Assembly: GCA_030765045.1 (NCBI GenBank)
Contig: CM060969.1
Coordinates: 58,409,716-58,473,715, forward strand
DNA length: 64,000 nucleotides
Source of the DNA: Tenodera sinensis
Taxonomy: Eukaryota; Arthropoda; Insecta; Mantodea; Mantidae
Direction: 5' to 3'
A model generated the notes under the pieces. That model was given only the letters and a program-made list of their open reading frames with translations. It searched no databases and had not been told where the DNA came from. Below, piece by piece: positions 44,520 to 56,040 of the stretch; within the stretch, counting starts at the first letter, position 1; the number at the start of each line of letters is the position of its first letter. The position numbers and the translations under genes are program-made.

Positions 44520-45781
44520 AGAGAACGCCTTAGGATAGTTTTAGATGCGTTACGGGCTCTTGATATGCTTTAAAGGATAATTAGGCTCATGTTTAGATGT
44601 AAACTTTTTTTCCTTCCGGGGTAGGTAAATGTCAAATGTTTATTCAAATGCATGAGTGTTTCTGCTGAGAGTGTACTTCTCTTTTAGTCTGTGGACGTGA
44701 CGAATACTGGAGTAAAGTTCTTTGTTCCCTATCGTGTTTTCTTCTCTCTGCTTGGAGATAGCATTTTTGAAACCACTTACCAGTGACACGGAGTAAGCTC
44801 CTTAGGTATTCTCCCAAAGGTCTTGTCTTCTTCATGCTGCATATTGGAAAAAGATGGAGAGCGCGAATAGAGCCAGTTATCTTGAATTGTCTCGTCTCTC
44901 AAGAGATATCATGACTTTTTATTGGACATTAACGGCCTTCCTCGATAAAATCTCATTGGACTATATTTAAGTAGACGTGACCTGAAAGTGAAGCACGAGC
45001 AAGAATGTAGGGAAGAACATGTGTACTGCAAGAGAATTCAATAGTTTGCACAAATGTTGGGAAACAAATGAATCACTAGTAATGGCTGCATGTCTATTGC
45101 CAAAGAAATCCCAAAACAACGCAGTAAAGTTTCAGCACGGCGGGTGACCAAAAGAAAAAATGCAGGTCATCTACAGAATGGGAGGCGGAAAGATATCCTT
45201 AGCTCAACTATTGTTCCTGCATTATATATTGAATAAGACGCGCGTATGCATCTCCCCCTCCATGTTAACACTCCATGCTCTCTTTAGAGACAGAGAGAGA
45301 CAAGAAGAAAAAAGATTGGGTATGTAAAATTTCGTATATATTTGCTTTGATAGCAATGAATATCAAAACACAGATTTTTCTTGTAAAACAGTAAGTTTTG
45401 CACAATTTACTGCAATGGAACTTGGATAATTTGAAATATGATATATCCAAAAATTCGAAACACAAAAGTTACGACCAAGATTGACAGACGTGGCAGACCT
45501 GTATCATCTCAATTTGTTTTCTTGTAAATGCTCAAGTCCGACTGATTGTTGCGAGGCTAATCTTTTTTCTTAATTAATGTTAATCATATAATATAATATT
45601 AATTATATAATATTAAATTAATGTTAAAACACTTCCGTATCTACGAGGGTCATACTGAATGTCGTGAACAATAATCTTTTAACAATCTTAGTCTATTTTC
45701 TAGCCCAACCAAATTCTTAATCTAAAAGTTTTTTTCACTTTCTAACATAATCTATACTTCTTGACACGTTTTCCCCCATCT
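44520..45781. other. Non-coding; AT palindrome-like patch at 45575-45630
   Basis: The patch AATATAATATTAATTATATA with a following near copy is a low-complexity inverted sequence. Otherwise only chance frames. Confidence 0.4.
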
Positions 45782-45784
45782 TTA

Positions 45785-46231
45785 GGCAAGTTTAAAGACA
45801 CCTTTAAGATAACATCCGTTCCATGTGGTGCCATTCCATACTCTGATGGTTTGTTTCAGCCTCATAATGGCGGAACCGACTTTCATTGTCGTAACAATAC
45901 TCGTAAAAAAATCATCCATTTTATTTTGAAATCTCTGAAGAAGGTTTTGGGAGATGGTTCTTCTCTGAAGTTTGTGATATTGGGTCAATATACGTGGCAC
46001 CCAATGAACATAAACTTTTCGGTAGCTTAAGCTTTCAATGATTTCTTGTATTGCACTATGTCCTACAATAAGTTTTGCACAGATTTCAACAACAGTGTTA
46101 TGCTTTTTCTCTAATGACATCAGTTCTTTCCTTGTTACATTCTGTGGAGGGAGTTCGAGGGCGACCGCTACGTGGCTCATCTTGGATTTTCTCCAAGGAA
46201 TACAAGGATGCACACTGTAGAAGCAATGCAT
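45785..46231 (-). pseudogene. mariner-type transposase fragment
   Basis: A 149-codon minus-strand frame. Its middle resembles mariner transposases: a segment on alternate helix-turn-helix residues (CAKLIVGHSAIQEIIESL), then RKVYVHWVPRILTQYHKLQR and the approach to the first catalytic Asp, IVT. Just at this point the frame shifts; the expected Asp and the following H..E...S.EW-type block lie in the neighbouring frame. The N-terminal helix-turn-helix and the second half are missing. Confidence 0.6.
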
Positions 46232-46869
46232 TGATGTCCGCCATTTTGGAAGTACTGTCTGTGGTTACTTGATATAAGCCAAAGACGTTACAGTATGGTA
46301 ATATGTGTAGAGTCTGTAAGTTACAATCTTGCAGTCTTTGTGTTTACACATTGCTGGAATTTTTATTTTAACAATGGATTGCTCACGACTTTCAGTATGG
46401 CCCTTGTGTAGCACAAAATTTAATGGTGGGTGACTCAACACAGCATCCAATCAGAGGCTTGCCACGCCTTATGGTATTGTATAAACACGCTGTGAAATCA
46501 CGATGTAAAGCCGGCAATATGAATATCATTTGCACACACAAAATTTGTTTGCGCAACACGAAAGAGAATAATCTGATCATGGAAGTGGTCAGCTATCGGC
46601 CGCCAGTAAATTTTGTGTCTGCCGTAGTTCCTACTCCCACCGACCGCACTCATATTGTGGTCGACTGGTGTGCCATTAACCGCTGAGCTGTGTAACCCTT
46701 ATCCCTAGCGACGAATATCAACGGTTTGCAGATCACAGCGCTTTTATCGCTTTAGTAGGAAAGCAGTGTCACTAGATATGTGAAATATGAGAAAGATCTT
46801 GATGTAGCTAAAGTAAGGACTTTACTGATATTACAAAAACTACTTAAAACGTCTATTCTTTTCAGCATG
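46232..46869. other. Non-coding; weak tRNA-like segment at 46640-46700
   Basis: On the minus strand around 46695-46665 an A-box-like CAGCTCAGCGGTTAATGGCA is followed by a weak remainder. No B box of good quality. Otherwise nothing recognised. Confidence 0.35.
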
Positions 46870-48090
46870 CGAGGTGTGACAAATAATGAGATTGCGCATC
46901 TCCTATCGCGCAGCCACATGGTGGAGGTTGGTATTCGAATGCAGCTGACCTTAAATCTTAAAGACCAATCACTGTTTCGTCTGTTTGTGTTGTTTAGTTT
47001 GCTTTTGAGCCTTAGTTGCAGAACATTGTTGTGTAGTAGCGCCGCGAGCATGAACTCACAAATCGAGCAGGCCATTAACCTTAAATGCCTCGTGAAATTA
47101 GGAAAGTCATCATCTATTAAAGGAGGTGTGTGGTGATAATGCTATGTCGTGTGCGCGAGTTTTTGAATGACACAAACAGTTTTCAGGACGTCGGAAGAGG
47201 TTGAAGATGAAGAGCAATGAGTTCAAGAAGTGAAGCAAATGTTCAAAAAATTAACGAAATTGTGCAAAAACACCGATGTCTGGGCATTCGGATGATCACT
47301 GACATAGGGAACATGAACAAAAAGACAGCAAGAGAAATTGTGCATGATGAATCAAACATGAACAAGTTTGTGTAAAATTGGTCCCGAAAAACCTCTCAGG
47401 AACAAAAGGTCGGAAGCACATTTGCCCTAATGTCATGGAACAACTCAATGAAGAACCGGACTTGCTCACAAGTTTCATCACATTGATGAAACTGGATCTT
47501 CCGGTATGACCCAGAAACAACGCGTCAATCGATGCTCTGGAAGACTCCCTCATCGGCAAGAATGAAAAAAAGCACGCACGACCAAATCAAAACTGAAGGC
47601 AATGCAGATTTTTTCCCCCGATACCCGACTGAATGGGTGCCTGAGAGTCCAACCATTAATCTGAAATACTGTAAAGAAGTCCTAATCAAGTTGAGGGAAA
47701 CAATAAGGAAGAAAAGCCGGTACTTGTGGAAGAACGACGCACGAATTCTGCATCAGTACAACGCGCCAGTCCACAATGCCATATCTGTGAAACAGTTTTT
47801 AGCGGACAAGCACATGCCTGTGCTCGAAGATCACCATATTCATCATATCTGTTCCCAAAAGTGTAAAGTGCATTGAAGGGAACACGTTTTTTGAGTCTTG
47901 AATTGGTAAAAGCAGAAACGGCAGAGTTGTTGAAGAGGGTGACAATGGATGAACTCAGCATTGTTTTGAACAATGGAAGACACGTATGCAGCGAAGTACA
48001 GATAGGGGAGCGGAGTATATTGAAGGGGGTAAAAGTTGTAACTTCGTTTACAATACCTAAGTCACCAGTGTCGTTATTTGTCTCACCTCG
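46870..48090 (+). mobile_element. mariner element, complete length, with TIRs
   Basis: The left end CGAGGTGTGACAAATAATGA matches the reverse complement of the right end (48071-48090), CGAGGTGAGACAAATAACGA, at 17 of 20 positions. TA follows the right end, and TG stands where TA is expected on the left. Total length 1,221 bp, close to the usual 1.3 kb, and it encloses the decayed transposase. Confidence 0.75.
47050..48060 (+). pseudogene. mariner transposase pseudogene
   Basis: Starts with an ATG at 47050 (MNSQIEQAINLKCLVKLGK), the expected start of the helix-turn-helix domain. A deletion and stops follow. Later pieces in shifting frames: INEIVQKHRCLGIRMITDIG, MNKKTAREIVHDE, YDPETTRQSMLWKTPSSA, then from 47592 NADFFPRYPTEWVPE, a LRETIRKKSRYLWKNDARIL segment and HQYNAPVHNAISVKQFLADK. 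The second catalytic Asp in the HxxNAPxH block is replaced by Tyr, and the D-box region of the first Asp is out of frame. The final tail (GTRF...VKAETAELLK) lies at 47876-48055. The gene is dead. Confidence 0.8.
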
Positions 48091-48479
48091 TAATCACTGC
48101 ATGATTAAAAACAACGAAAACTGTTCTAGTTGTTCACCGTTTCTAATTTGGCTGCCACAGAATGTTGCGACGGAAGCCTAAAAACAACCTTACCAAGTGA
48201 GGCAGCAAAATTCCTACAATCCAATAAGAGCACCGTTTTCTATTGTAGCTCAGTAAATTGAAGAGGGGATCCCCGGGAATGGAAGTGGCTTATCACCAAG
48301 CCATTGGACTGGCTGATTCTTTAACGTGAATATGCAGCACAAAATAACTTTTTCTTACCAAGAATATTTCGCGCGCTTCTTGTGAATGTATTGAATTCAA
48401 TAAAAAATTCATTATACCAGTGGCGTGCAGTGATATTTCTCAGGGGACTAGCGGTAACGATAGTCACATTATTTAAATA
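48091..48479. other. Non-coding, nothing recognised
   Basis: Short interval right of the mariner element with no recognisable content. Confidence 0.4.
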
Positions 48480-49027
48480 TGATTCACATGACTTTCTCTA
48501 CCCGTTCTTCAACAAATCATTCTCACGCAACCTTTACTTCTAATTCATATTAATTGAGGTAAATAGTTCTGGAAATGCTTTTATTACATACTTCGTTGTA
48601 GGTACTATGGCAATAAGGGAATACACTACTAACCGATAGTCATCTTTTAACAGCTGGTCGCTGTGTGATGGCTTTGAAATTACGTTGTTTTTACATGACC
48701 AGAACAGAAAAGAATGACACTTCCTATTTGAGAAAATGAAATATTGAACAATTGAAAACAGTAATGACGAATTTTTCGAAAATAGCTATCTCCAGAAAAA
48801 AATGGTTTACTTTAATGGGATCTACATTTTTAGATGCACACATATATTTCACATTTTTATGAAAATTTCTTAAACATATGGCGTTTTAATTTTTAATTGT
48901 TAATAGTTTTTCAGAAAATCAATACTTTCCATGCATTTGGTAAGGGATTTTTATTAAAATCTTTGTGTCGCATTCTTGGAAGGCGAACCTAAATACAAAA
49001 ACCGACTTTCCTTTTTCGAGTTATGAT

Positions 49028-49105
<78 letters not shown>

Positions 49106-49225
49106 ACACACATGGATTATTCAAGGTGCCTCAAAACGCATCTTTGTGATGAAGTCTGGCATCCAATTTTTGGTTGGAATGCGGTACCTCATTTACCGAT
49201 TGTGTACTTGGTGGAGAAAATCAGC
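48480..49225 (+). repeat. Family A repeat, copy 3, with internal CA tract
   Basis: Starts at TTCACATGACTTTCTCTACC. Shares the order of blocks of the other copies up to GGCGAACCTAAATACAAAAA, then a CA tract at 49029-49112, then GGTGCCTCAAAACGCATC. It ends near 49210 in TTGGTGGAGAAAATC, a diverged version of the right terminus. The open frames of repeated His-Thr residues are translation of the CA tract. Confidence 0.65.
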
Positions 49226-50504
49226 TTAAATCATTCAGTGTCATGAAACATATCTTGCATCTTACTTTGTTCGCTAGTGCTTGGAACCCATTTAAATGAT
49301 CAGAAAACGTTGCAGCGCCGTCATTATTTTTAATCTATGATCTTGTTCTCAGATTCACACTGAAAGTCTTAAAGGACTACTAAGGTGATATTTAGGGGAT
49401 TAGCCTGTACTGGACTGGATTGGAAGCAAAGGGGATTCCCCACTGTGCGCACTGTCAGACCCTTGGCAGGAAGGTATGAGATGAGAGCGTCCTACGTACC
49501 TGCTGGAACACAGGCATGAGGTCCTAAAGTGGGCTATATATTCATCTCGACATTCGACGCCAGGGAGGGGATTAGTTCGATTCTACTAAACTATTGACGT
49601 CACGTCCCTGCATTACACGTCTATCACTTCTGTCAGCGGGAAACAGAATGTGAGATATAGAAACACAGGCGACTTTAAGACATTAGAAGAGATGGTGCGC
49701 ATATTGTCAGCAAAAAGCATGGAGGAATATTATCATGATAGAGGTAATCAAGACCAACAGTTCCCAAGTAGGGATTTGCAAGCAACGAAGATCGATGAAA
49801 TTACAGTTACAATGGGAAGAGCAAATAATGGAAGATTTAGAGCAGATAATAGATGCTAAAAGAGAAAATGACCGTATTTGCAACTAACAACAGAAGACAG
49901 CTATGGATATCCATGGGCAGGATAGCAGTTGATGGGAGAAGAGGAGAAGCAACAGGAAATTTAGATTTTTATTTATTATAAGTAAATGTTAGGCAAATTA
50001 GCTAACTAATCAACCTTCTCTAGATATTGTGCAGATAATTTATTGAGGAGTATTTATCGATACTGTCTGACTTTTAGCAAAAGATAGTCAGATTCAATAC
50101 CCAAAATCTTGTAAAGATGTATTCAAGAGTTTCAGATGTACGTTATGTTGTAAACGTGTACATGTAATATATACTGGTGTAATTCTACTGATGTTAGGGA
50201 AACATTAGAAACAAAGAACAGAAAATTGTAAAGCTACTAAAATAGGTTAGTTAATTAGTTTAGGTAAATGTTGGATTTATGTACATAATTGTAAGAGGGA
50301 CAGGAGGTTATAAAGACGTATATTTATTTTGTAATAAAGCTATTTCCATTAGAGCCCAGGACATTAGTTAAGTAAAGTTTATTTAACTTTTTAAATATTT
50401 TTGTCCTCTTAAAGCTTTAGATTTATAAATCATGGCGTGCTTTGTCTGCGGTGCCGCAGATGGACAAAGCGGACGTGAGATGAAGGCATCCATGAACATC
50501 CTCC
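49226..50504. other. Non-coding, nothing recognised
   Basis: A 69-codon plus frame at 49650-49859 has a polar, protein-like composition but no recognisable family. The GC-richer stretch 49400-49640 could be an unidentified retroposon body. Confidence 0.35.
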
Positions 50505-50665
50505 CTACCCAAACTAACCTTTACATGAAAAGAGAATTCGTAATGTTTTACTTTCTTAAAAATGGCTTATATGATTTTTACTAAAATGACATATGTTTAA
50601 GGTATTTGTATAGCAAATGAAATTAATATATACTGGATTTTCTGGGAGTAATCGAAGTTCTCTTC
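50505..50665 (-). repeat. Family A repeat, inverted fragment
   Basis: Contains CAAACTAACCTTTACATG, AAAAATGGCTTATATG and ACATATGTTTAAGGTA, the reverse complement of the right half of family A, as at 2898-3055. Confidence 0.5.
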
Positions 50666-51866
50666 ATTTCGAATAATTTTTGTATGGCTGATGAACGTAA
50701 GAGGTACATAAAATCTTAATACACAAAAAGTGTAGTTCTTATTAAAGTTTGTAATTTATTTCAAATAAGCCTGTTCTATTCCTTTCAGTTTTTCTGTTCT
50801 TTCCTTTTCCTCTTTCTTTTTTGTGGTGATAAATTTGTTGGTTTGAATTTTCAAGTGCTCGCTTTGTTAACCAAACATTGGGTTCGGCTTTTGTAGAACA
50901 TTTGGGATATCTCCGAATTATGTATCATTCTTTCAGTTGCTGCAGAGTTAAGCTCTGAAAACTCGTTCTTTAAGACAACCAACGCCAGCAAACAAAACAT
51001 GGGATTAGGTTTCACAAAATGTGGAAATCACATCGGAATATGTGGTTAATTGACTTGTCTGACGACAAGGACGTTGTTTAGGAATGGAAAAGAGCCATGC
51101 TTAAAGTTCTTATACACAATAGCCCTGAACAATGGATATGCCAGAAACAATGCCATAAACTATCAACAATCTAGAGAAATGAAGTATTTGTTGCAAAATC
51201 AATTAGATGGTTAACAGTCCAACGTAATGTTATTAGACATTCCTTCCAATAACAAACGTAATTAAAACAATGATTTAAACTTGGAAGACAATTCTTAAGC
51301 AGCTTATGATGTAAGTTAACGACAAAGATATTCAGCTGTGATATATGTTAACATCGAAATCAGAAGCGCGTATCACACACAGTATATTTTGCTTTCTCGT
51401 GCAATCAGCCATGCAACCTAGATGGGAGAGATGTCAGGTCTGCTCGCTCAGTGTTATGACTAAATTTTATGGCTCGCGGGGCTCGCGAAGGTAATTGTAC
51501 TTTGCTTGGATAAGCCGGATATACCTACCCGAAATCGTAGAACTTTGGTTGTGTTAGCGAATGAAAGGACTTTTTAAGAGTAGGTATATTAAACCACGAA
51601 TAGGGTAAATACTGTTACGCAGCGGCTATGGCTCAAGCTTGGGGATGTTGACACCTGGCAGTTGAAGAGATAAAGAAAGATATTTAGGGCTCTCGCCCTA
51701 GGTAAACGTCGAAGGCGCTATCGCCAGATAACCAGAGTTCTTTGGAAGTTTCCCTCTTCTTGAACGTTTTGGAACTCCATGGAAAATTCCGACAGCTATG
51801 TTAGTGAGGAAGTGAATGAGTTAACGAGTGCGTATTGCGACAGTAGTCTTGTTCTCCGAGGGAATT
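50666..51866. other. Non-coding, nothing recognised
   Basis: AT-rich with a few short frames; no element ends found. Confidence 0.4.
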
Positions 51867-52436
51867 TGTGACGACTGTTACTATGGTGACGCCGGGCGCG
51901 GCGTACAACAAATGACAGTTGGGACTAAGCTACTTCACACGACATATAAGGTCAGCGAGCAAACAAAGGCTCTCAAGGTGAGACTGCCTCGCGCAACTGT
52001 TATACATGATTAACAACAATGAGCGCGACCCATAAAGAATTGCTGGAACCTTCGAAAGACATCCGGCTACCGGGTATTTCTAAGAGTTCCAGAAAGGACC
52101 GTGTGATGTCATACGCCATATATAAGGAGGCAAAGAAACAGCAGAGGAAAGAGTTAAGTTTTGAGTGTGTCAGTGAGTGCGAGACAGCTGTACGTGTCGT
52201 CACGTCGTGAAGTTATAATGACTGTTGAGTGATTGTGTCGTCGGAGTTAGTGTGACAGAAAGTGAAGACAGACTGTGAAAGGACTGAGTCAAGGTTACGA
52301 GAAGAAAGCAGTTGTGAATTGTATTACTAAAGAATGTGGACGTCAGGAGAAGAGATCTGTATATTTGTGCAAAAGTTTACAAGGAAAATAAACTGATAGA
52401 AAAGTAACTGGACTGGATTTTGTCGTCTTTGTCACA
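51867..52436 (+). mobile_element. LTR of retrotransposon family B, best copy, probably solo
   Basis: Begins TGTGACGACTG and ends TTTGTCACA, giving inverted TGTGAC/GTCACA termini. 570 bp. A TATA box (CATATATAAGGAGG) lies at 52117-52130, followed by the conserved GTGAAGACAGACTGTGAAAG block and a U5 with AAAAGTAACTGGACTGGATT. No primer-binding site follows the right end and no internal part was seen on either side, so it is most likely a solo LTR. AATT stands at both junctions to within one base, a possible 4 bp duplication. Confidence 0.65.
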
Positions 52437-53535
52437 ATTCATTCCTATAATTTCCATGAATCACTCGACTCTCACCTAGACTGTGCGGCTCGATCTCAGA
52501 CGACCGTAGTGAGATTGGTGATGGACAAAACGGTACGTGGGTACTCCGGTTTTCCTGTCCATTTCAAATTGCTCCATCTTCACCTTTCTTTTCATACAAT
52601 TATGCCCTCATTTCATATCATCTCCTAGCTCACTCTTATACTAAGCCTCGGACCGATCACCATCCTGACTACTCTTTCTGTTCCAGAGTTTATCTCCTCG
52701 TGAGGCATTTGGACCCTAGCGCCCATTTGTGAGTTCTTAATGCGAGGAGGGTAGATCGAGGAGGAGGAAGAAGAATTATTTGCCTCGACTAAGATTAATT
52801 TCTCAAGCTTGGGTTGGATGATGATTTTTGCTCGCGATACCCTAGTCACACATTACATGTAAGGTGGTACTAGTGTTACTGTTTCGTGACACGTTTAGTA
52901 CCATATGTAGAGCGTGTGTAACGCGTACCTTATGCAGTAAAATATGTGCATGCAGTGTTCCTCGAACTATTGTTCGTGTTAGCCAGCACTGTCCGTGCTC
53001 TGCACGTCAGTTTAGCTGTTGAAACCACGCCTGTCTTTCCACTTCCATTTTGCTTCAGCAATAATGTTATTGGTGGACTTTGTTTTTATCTTTTCAATTG
53101 GCTAACGAAATTATACTTTCCCTAAAGGCTCCCAATCATATTCTTAGCGTGATAAGAGTGCTGGCGTGATTTTGCAAACTTGATTTCGGTGTCGAGTATT
53201 AACTAATGAGATTCACTGCAGGATACACCAAATGGGACCACATCCGTAATGAAGATACATTGAAAAAACTTCAGGTTCATCTTGTGTTAGACTTCATAAA
53301 CAATGTCAGAAAAATTAGAATGACCACATACGAGATTCCCTATGCTCAGGGCTAGGATCCCTAAAGTAGTGCTTCATTATCGTAACGGGCCACAAGGCCC
53401 AATACCTGAAAGGATGAGGATGATGATGATGATGATTCCGGAGTCCTAATCTCTTCCGGTGACTGAATTCACCTACCGACTTCAAACAGTGATTTCTAAG
53501 GATGTCTTCGCTTCTACTGTGTTCTCGTTCAAGTT
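52437..53535. other. Non-coding; possible SINE body at 52490-52850 and (GAT)n tract at 53408-53434
   Basis: The stretch 52490-52850 contains GGGTACTCCGGTTTTCCTGT, a motif that commonly occurs in insect SINE bodies, but no tRNA-like head is visible. A short GAT repeat lies at 53408-53434. Confidence 0.35.
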
Positions 53536-53539
53536 ATTT

Positions 53540-54018
53540 TATTAGAAAGTATTGGCCTGGTGCCGGCACATTGGGCCCTGCTTGCAGGCTATAATTTACA
53601 TTTATATACAGTTGACTTTGTTCATATTTACATCTTTTTTGTGGTATATACAAAAACCCATACGGCGACCATCATTAGGTAATCGAGAATAGTTTACTTT
53701 TGTCTTTTTTGAGTTCTGTTCCGTGTTTGTGTTATATATAAATATGTACATATTTACATTATTTACAGACACATACACGCACGCATTCACCCACGCACAC
53801 ACTCACACATACATACACACACTCATCTTCACTGGGCACACCAGAAATATGCGTCCCAGCTCGCGCACTGCATTATTTACACCTTTAACACTATGTGCAC
53901 TGTCCCGCGGTGGAAGCTCATGAATGATTTCCGAGGCGAGGGCCTCTGCCGGAACATGTGTGTGTGGCCTAGGAACGAGGTTGCGTGGATGCGCATTACT
54001 CGACGAGCCGAGCCGCTT
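53540..54018 (-). mobile_element. 3' region of the Jockey-type LINE
   Basis: Downstream (minus strand) of the last reverse-transcriptase frame. It contains a CA-rich tract at 53762-53824 and, at its far end, GGCCTGGTGCCGGCACATTG and CTTGCAGGCTATAA, also seen at 23755-23815 in another LINE tail. The plus-strand frame at 53893-54318 overlaps this and the coding part and is a shadow. Confidence 0.5.
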
Positions 54019-54634
54019 CTAGAACATTTTTATCCTAGCATGCTTGCGGTGTTTCGGCTCGCCTTTGCCAATGTTGGCGATCACGTCATTTTCGTGGTTC
54101 CTAATGCGCGTCCATGCCGCCATTGCTCTTTTGTCTATTGCCTCCAAGATGAACGGGATCTGGGTTTTGAGGTGAAGGGTTTGATTGGTGGTGAGGAGTC
54201 GAGCAGAGAGGATTTTTCTGAGGGAGAGGTTTTGGAGGGTTTGAATTTGCTTAAGGGCAGTTTTGGAGGCATTAGGCCAGGCCACACATGCGTACAGCAC
54301 CACCGAAAGAATAAATGACCTGTATAGGATCAATTTGGATTTGAGTTGCAGCTGTTTGCTACGGAAGATGGGGGCGCACAACTTTAGCCGCTGTCTGCCT
54401 TTGTTGGCGCTGTTTTTTATGTGGGGGGACCAGCACATTGTGCGGTCCAAGGTCCTAGCTATTTAGCTTGCTGACGGCGGTGCAATATTTGACCACCGAC
54501 CGTTAGGTCCATTGCCAAAGTGTGATGCCGCTTAGAGAAATGGATCAGCTGGCATTTGTTGGGATTAATTTTGATTTAGTCATGCTGCCATGAGAGGAAG
54601 GTATTAACATAACGTTGCATTCCTGCAAGGCCGA
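54019..54634 (-). pseudogene. Jockey-type LINE reverse transcriptase, C-terminal part
   Basis: From about 54634 the minus strand, with stops, encodes a WQHD.IKINPNK-type block and a QLIHFSKR segment. From 54450 a 143-codon open frame follows: CWSPHIKN, then RLKLCAPIFRSKQLQLKSKL, then LYRSFILSVVLYACVAWPNA, the thumb and connection region of Jockey-clade reverse transcriptases. The expected KYLGV-type motif before it is degraded. It belongs with 55628-56040. Confidence 0.75.
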
Positions 54635-55627
54635 AACGTGGATTTCTATGGTGGTTATTGTACCAGAATAATTCTCCTCTCTTAATATCCACAAACTAGC
54701 ATATTTATTTCTTTCCGCTAGTCCTAATAACCATTAAGAAAGGTGAATCCGTACAAAATGTTTTCCAGATATGCTAGTCGCGAATCCAGGTGTTCTGAAA
54801 AATTACGTTGCCAAGGTTACCAGGAAATAACAAGAAAAGTAGACATATCGCATAACATATAATATGAACAAGGCAATTAACCTCACACATGAACAATTAC
54901 AATTATAAATAATCATCTTTTACAAGTTCCACTACATTACTCTCACTTCATATAGCTTCTCGAAAGTTAATTATTAATTTTACACTGTAATTAAATTCTG
55001 TCTTTCCTCCCTCTGAGTAACTGAGACAAGTTATGACTCAGATGAGTATATAAATGAATTAAATGTCATGAACCAGACAATATTTACAATCATATAATCT
55101 GTTCCACTGACCTGTGCTTTTATAACAAGATCGTAACATACGATACCTGCACAGAGTTGAGTTACAATAGTTTCGAAGTATTACTGGCCTGTAGTACGGA
55201 AATTTGCTGCCATGCGTGAAATGGAAGAGATCTTCTTGGTGGAAGCTCCTATCAGTGTTAAAATTCAACTCCATGAATTTCCTTCAACCATCCAAAAGTA
55301 GCGAACCCAATTGCAGACCCATTCTTCCGTAGCCAGCTCCGTAAACTATCATTACTTCGGACAGTATTAATTTTAGATATGACAATAATCTGAGTATATT
55401 ATGAGTATGACATGACTTTGTCATCCCTCACGTCTCTATCCTCTACTCGAGGTATCCTTTTCTTCGACACAACTATCGGTTTGTCTTTCTCGTTCCTTCT
55501 ATATTAGACCCACCTAATTTTTCGCTTCTTTTTCCTACGAAATATACACGAGCTCCAGGTGTGCCAACCATATCAATTGAAATATTTGAAGTGAGCGTTC
55601 GGAGAAGAAATCTTTCCTTTGCTCTCA
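54635..55627. other. About 1.0 kb of foreign DNA inside the Jockey element
   Basis: The two reverse-transcriptase parts should be only about 100-120 bases apart, but 1.0 kb of unrelated AT-rich DNA separates them. I see no clear TIR, LTR, tail or transposase in it. The 71-codon minus frame at 55059-55274 is unrecognised. Confidence 0.5.
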
Positions 55628-56040
55628 GTTTCTCGTTACATTATATATTGCAGTGTCGTCAGCATACATGGCGACCTTGCATCTGGCGTCCACTGGGAAA
55701 TCATTGTGAATAATATATACAAAAAGGAGACATGATTGCCCCTTGTGGAACGCCAGCCCGCATCACTCTCTCTCGCGAGGAGGAGCGGCCCACTTGGACG
55801 TAGAAGTGTCGGTTTTCCAAGAAGTTGTGCAGCAGGTGCAGATAATTTTGAAGTGCCGGGAAATTGCGGTGCAGTTTGTAAATGAGACCATTGTGCCAGC
55901 ACCTGTCAAATGCAGCTTGTACGTCCAGAAATAGCGCCAACGTTGAAGCCCCGTTGTTAAATTGCTCTGTTACGTCATCAGTGCTACAGAAATTCTGTGT
56001 ATGTTTGGCGAACAATATCTGCGAACAATTTTTTCGTTAA
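55628..56040 (-). pseudogene. Jockey-type LINE reverse transcriptase, catalytic part
   Basis: The minus strand reads STLALFLDVQAAFDRCWHNG, then a FLENRHFYVQVG segment and RAGVPQGAIMSPF. After a frameshift near 55715 it continues in the next frame through an AMYADDTAIY block that carries the catalytic Asp pair. This is the finger-palm part of a Jockey-clade reverse transcriptase. The apparent start at 56015 is a TTG and not a real start; the upstream endonuclease domain is missing. Confidence 0.8.

Noticed and set aside
48965..49246. His-Thr repeat protein
   Set aside because: It is the translation of a CA microsatellite within a family A repeat.
53893..54318. 141-codon plus-strand open frame
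   Set aside because: It lies antisense to the Jockey reverse transcriptase and its 3' region; the minus strand carries the recognisable protein.
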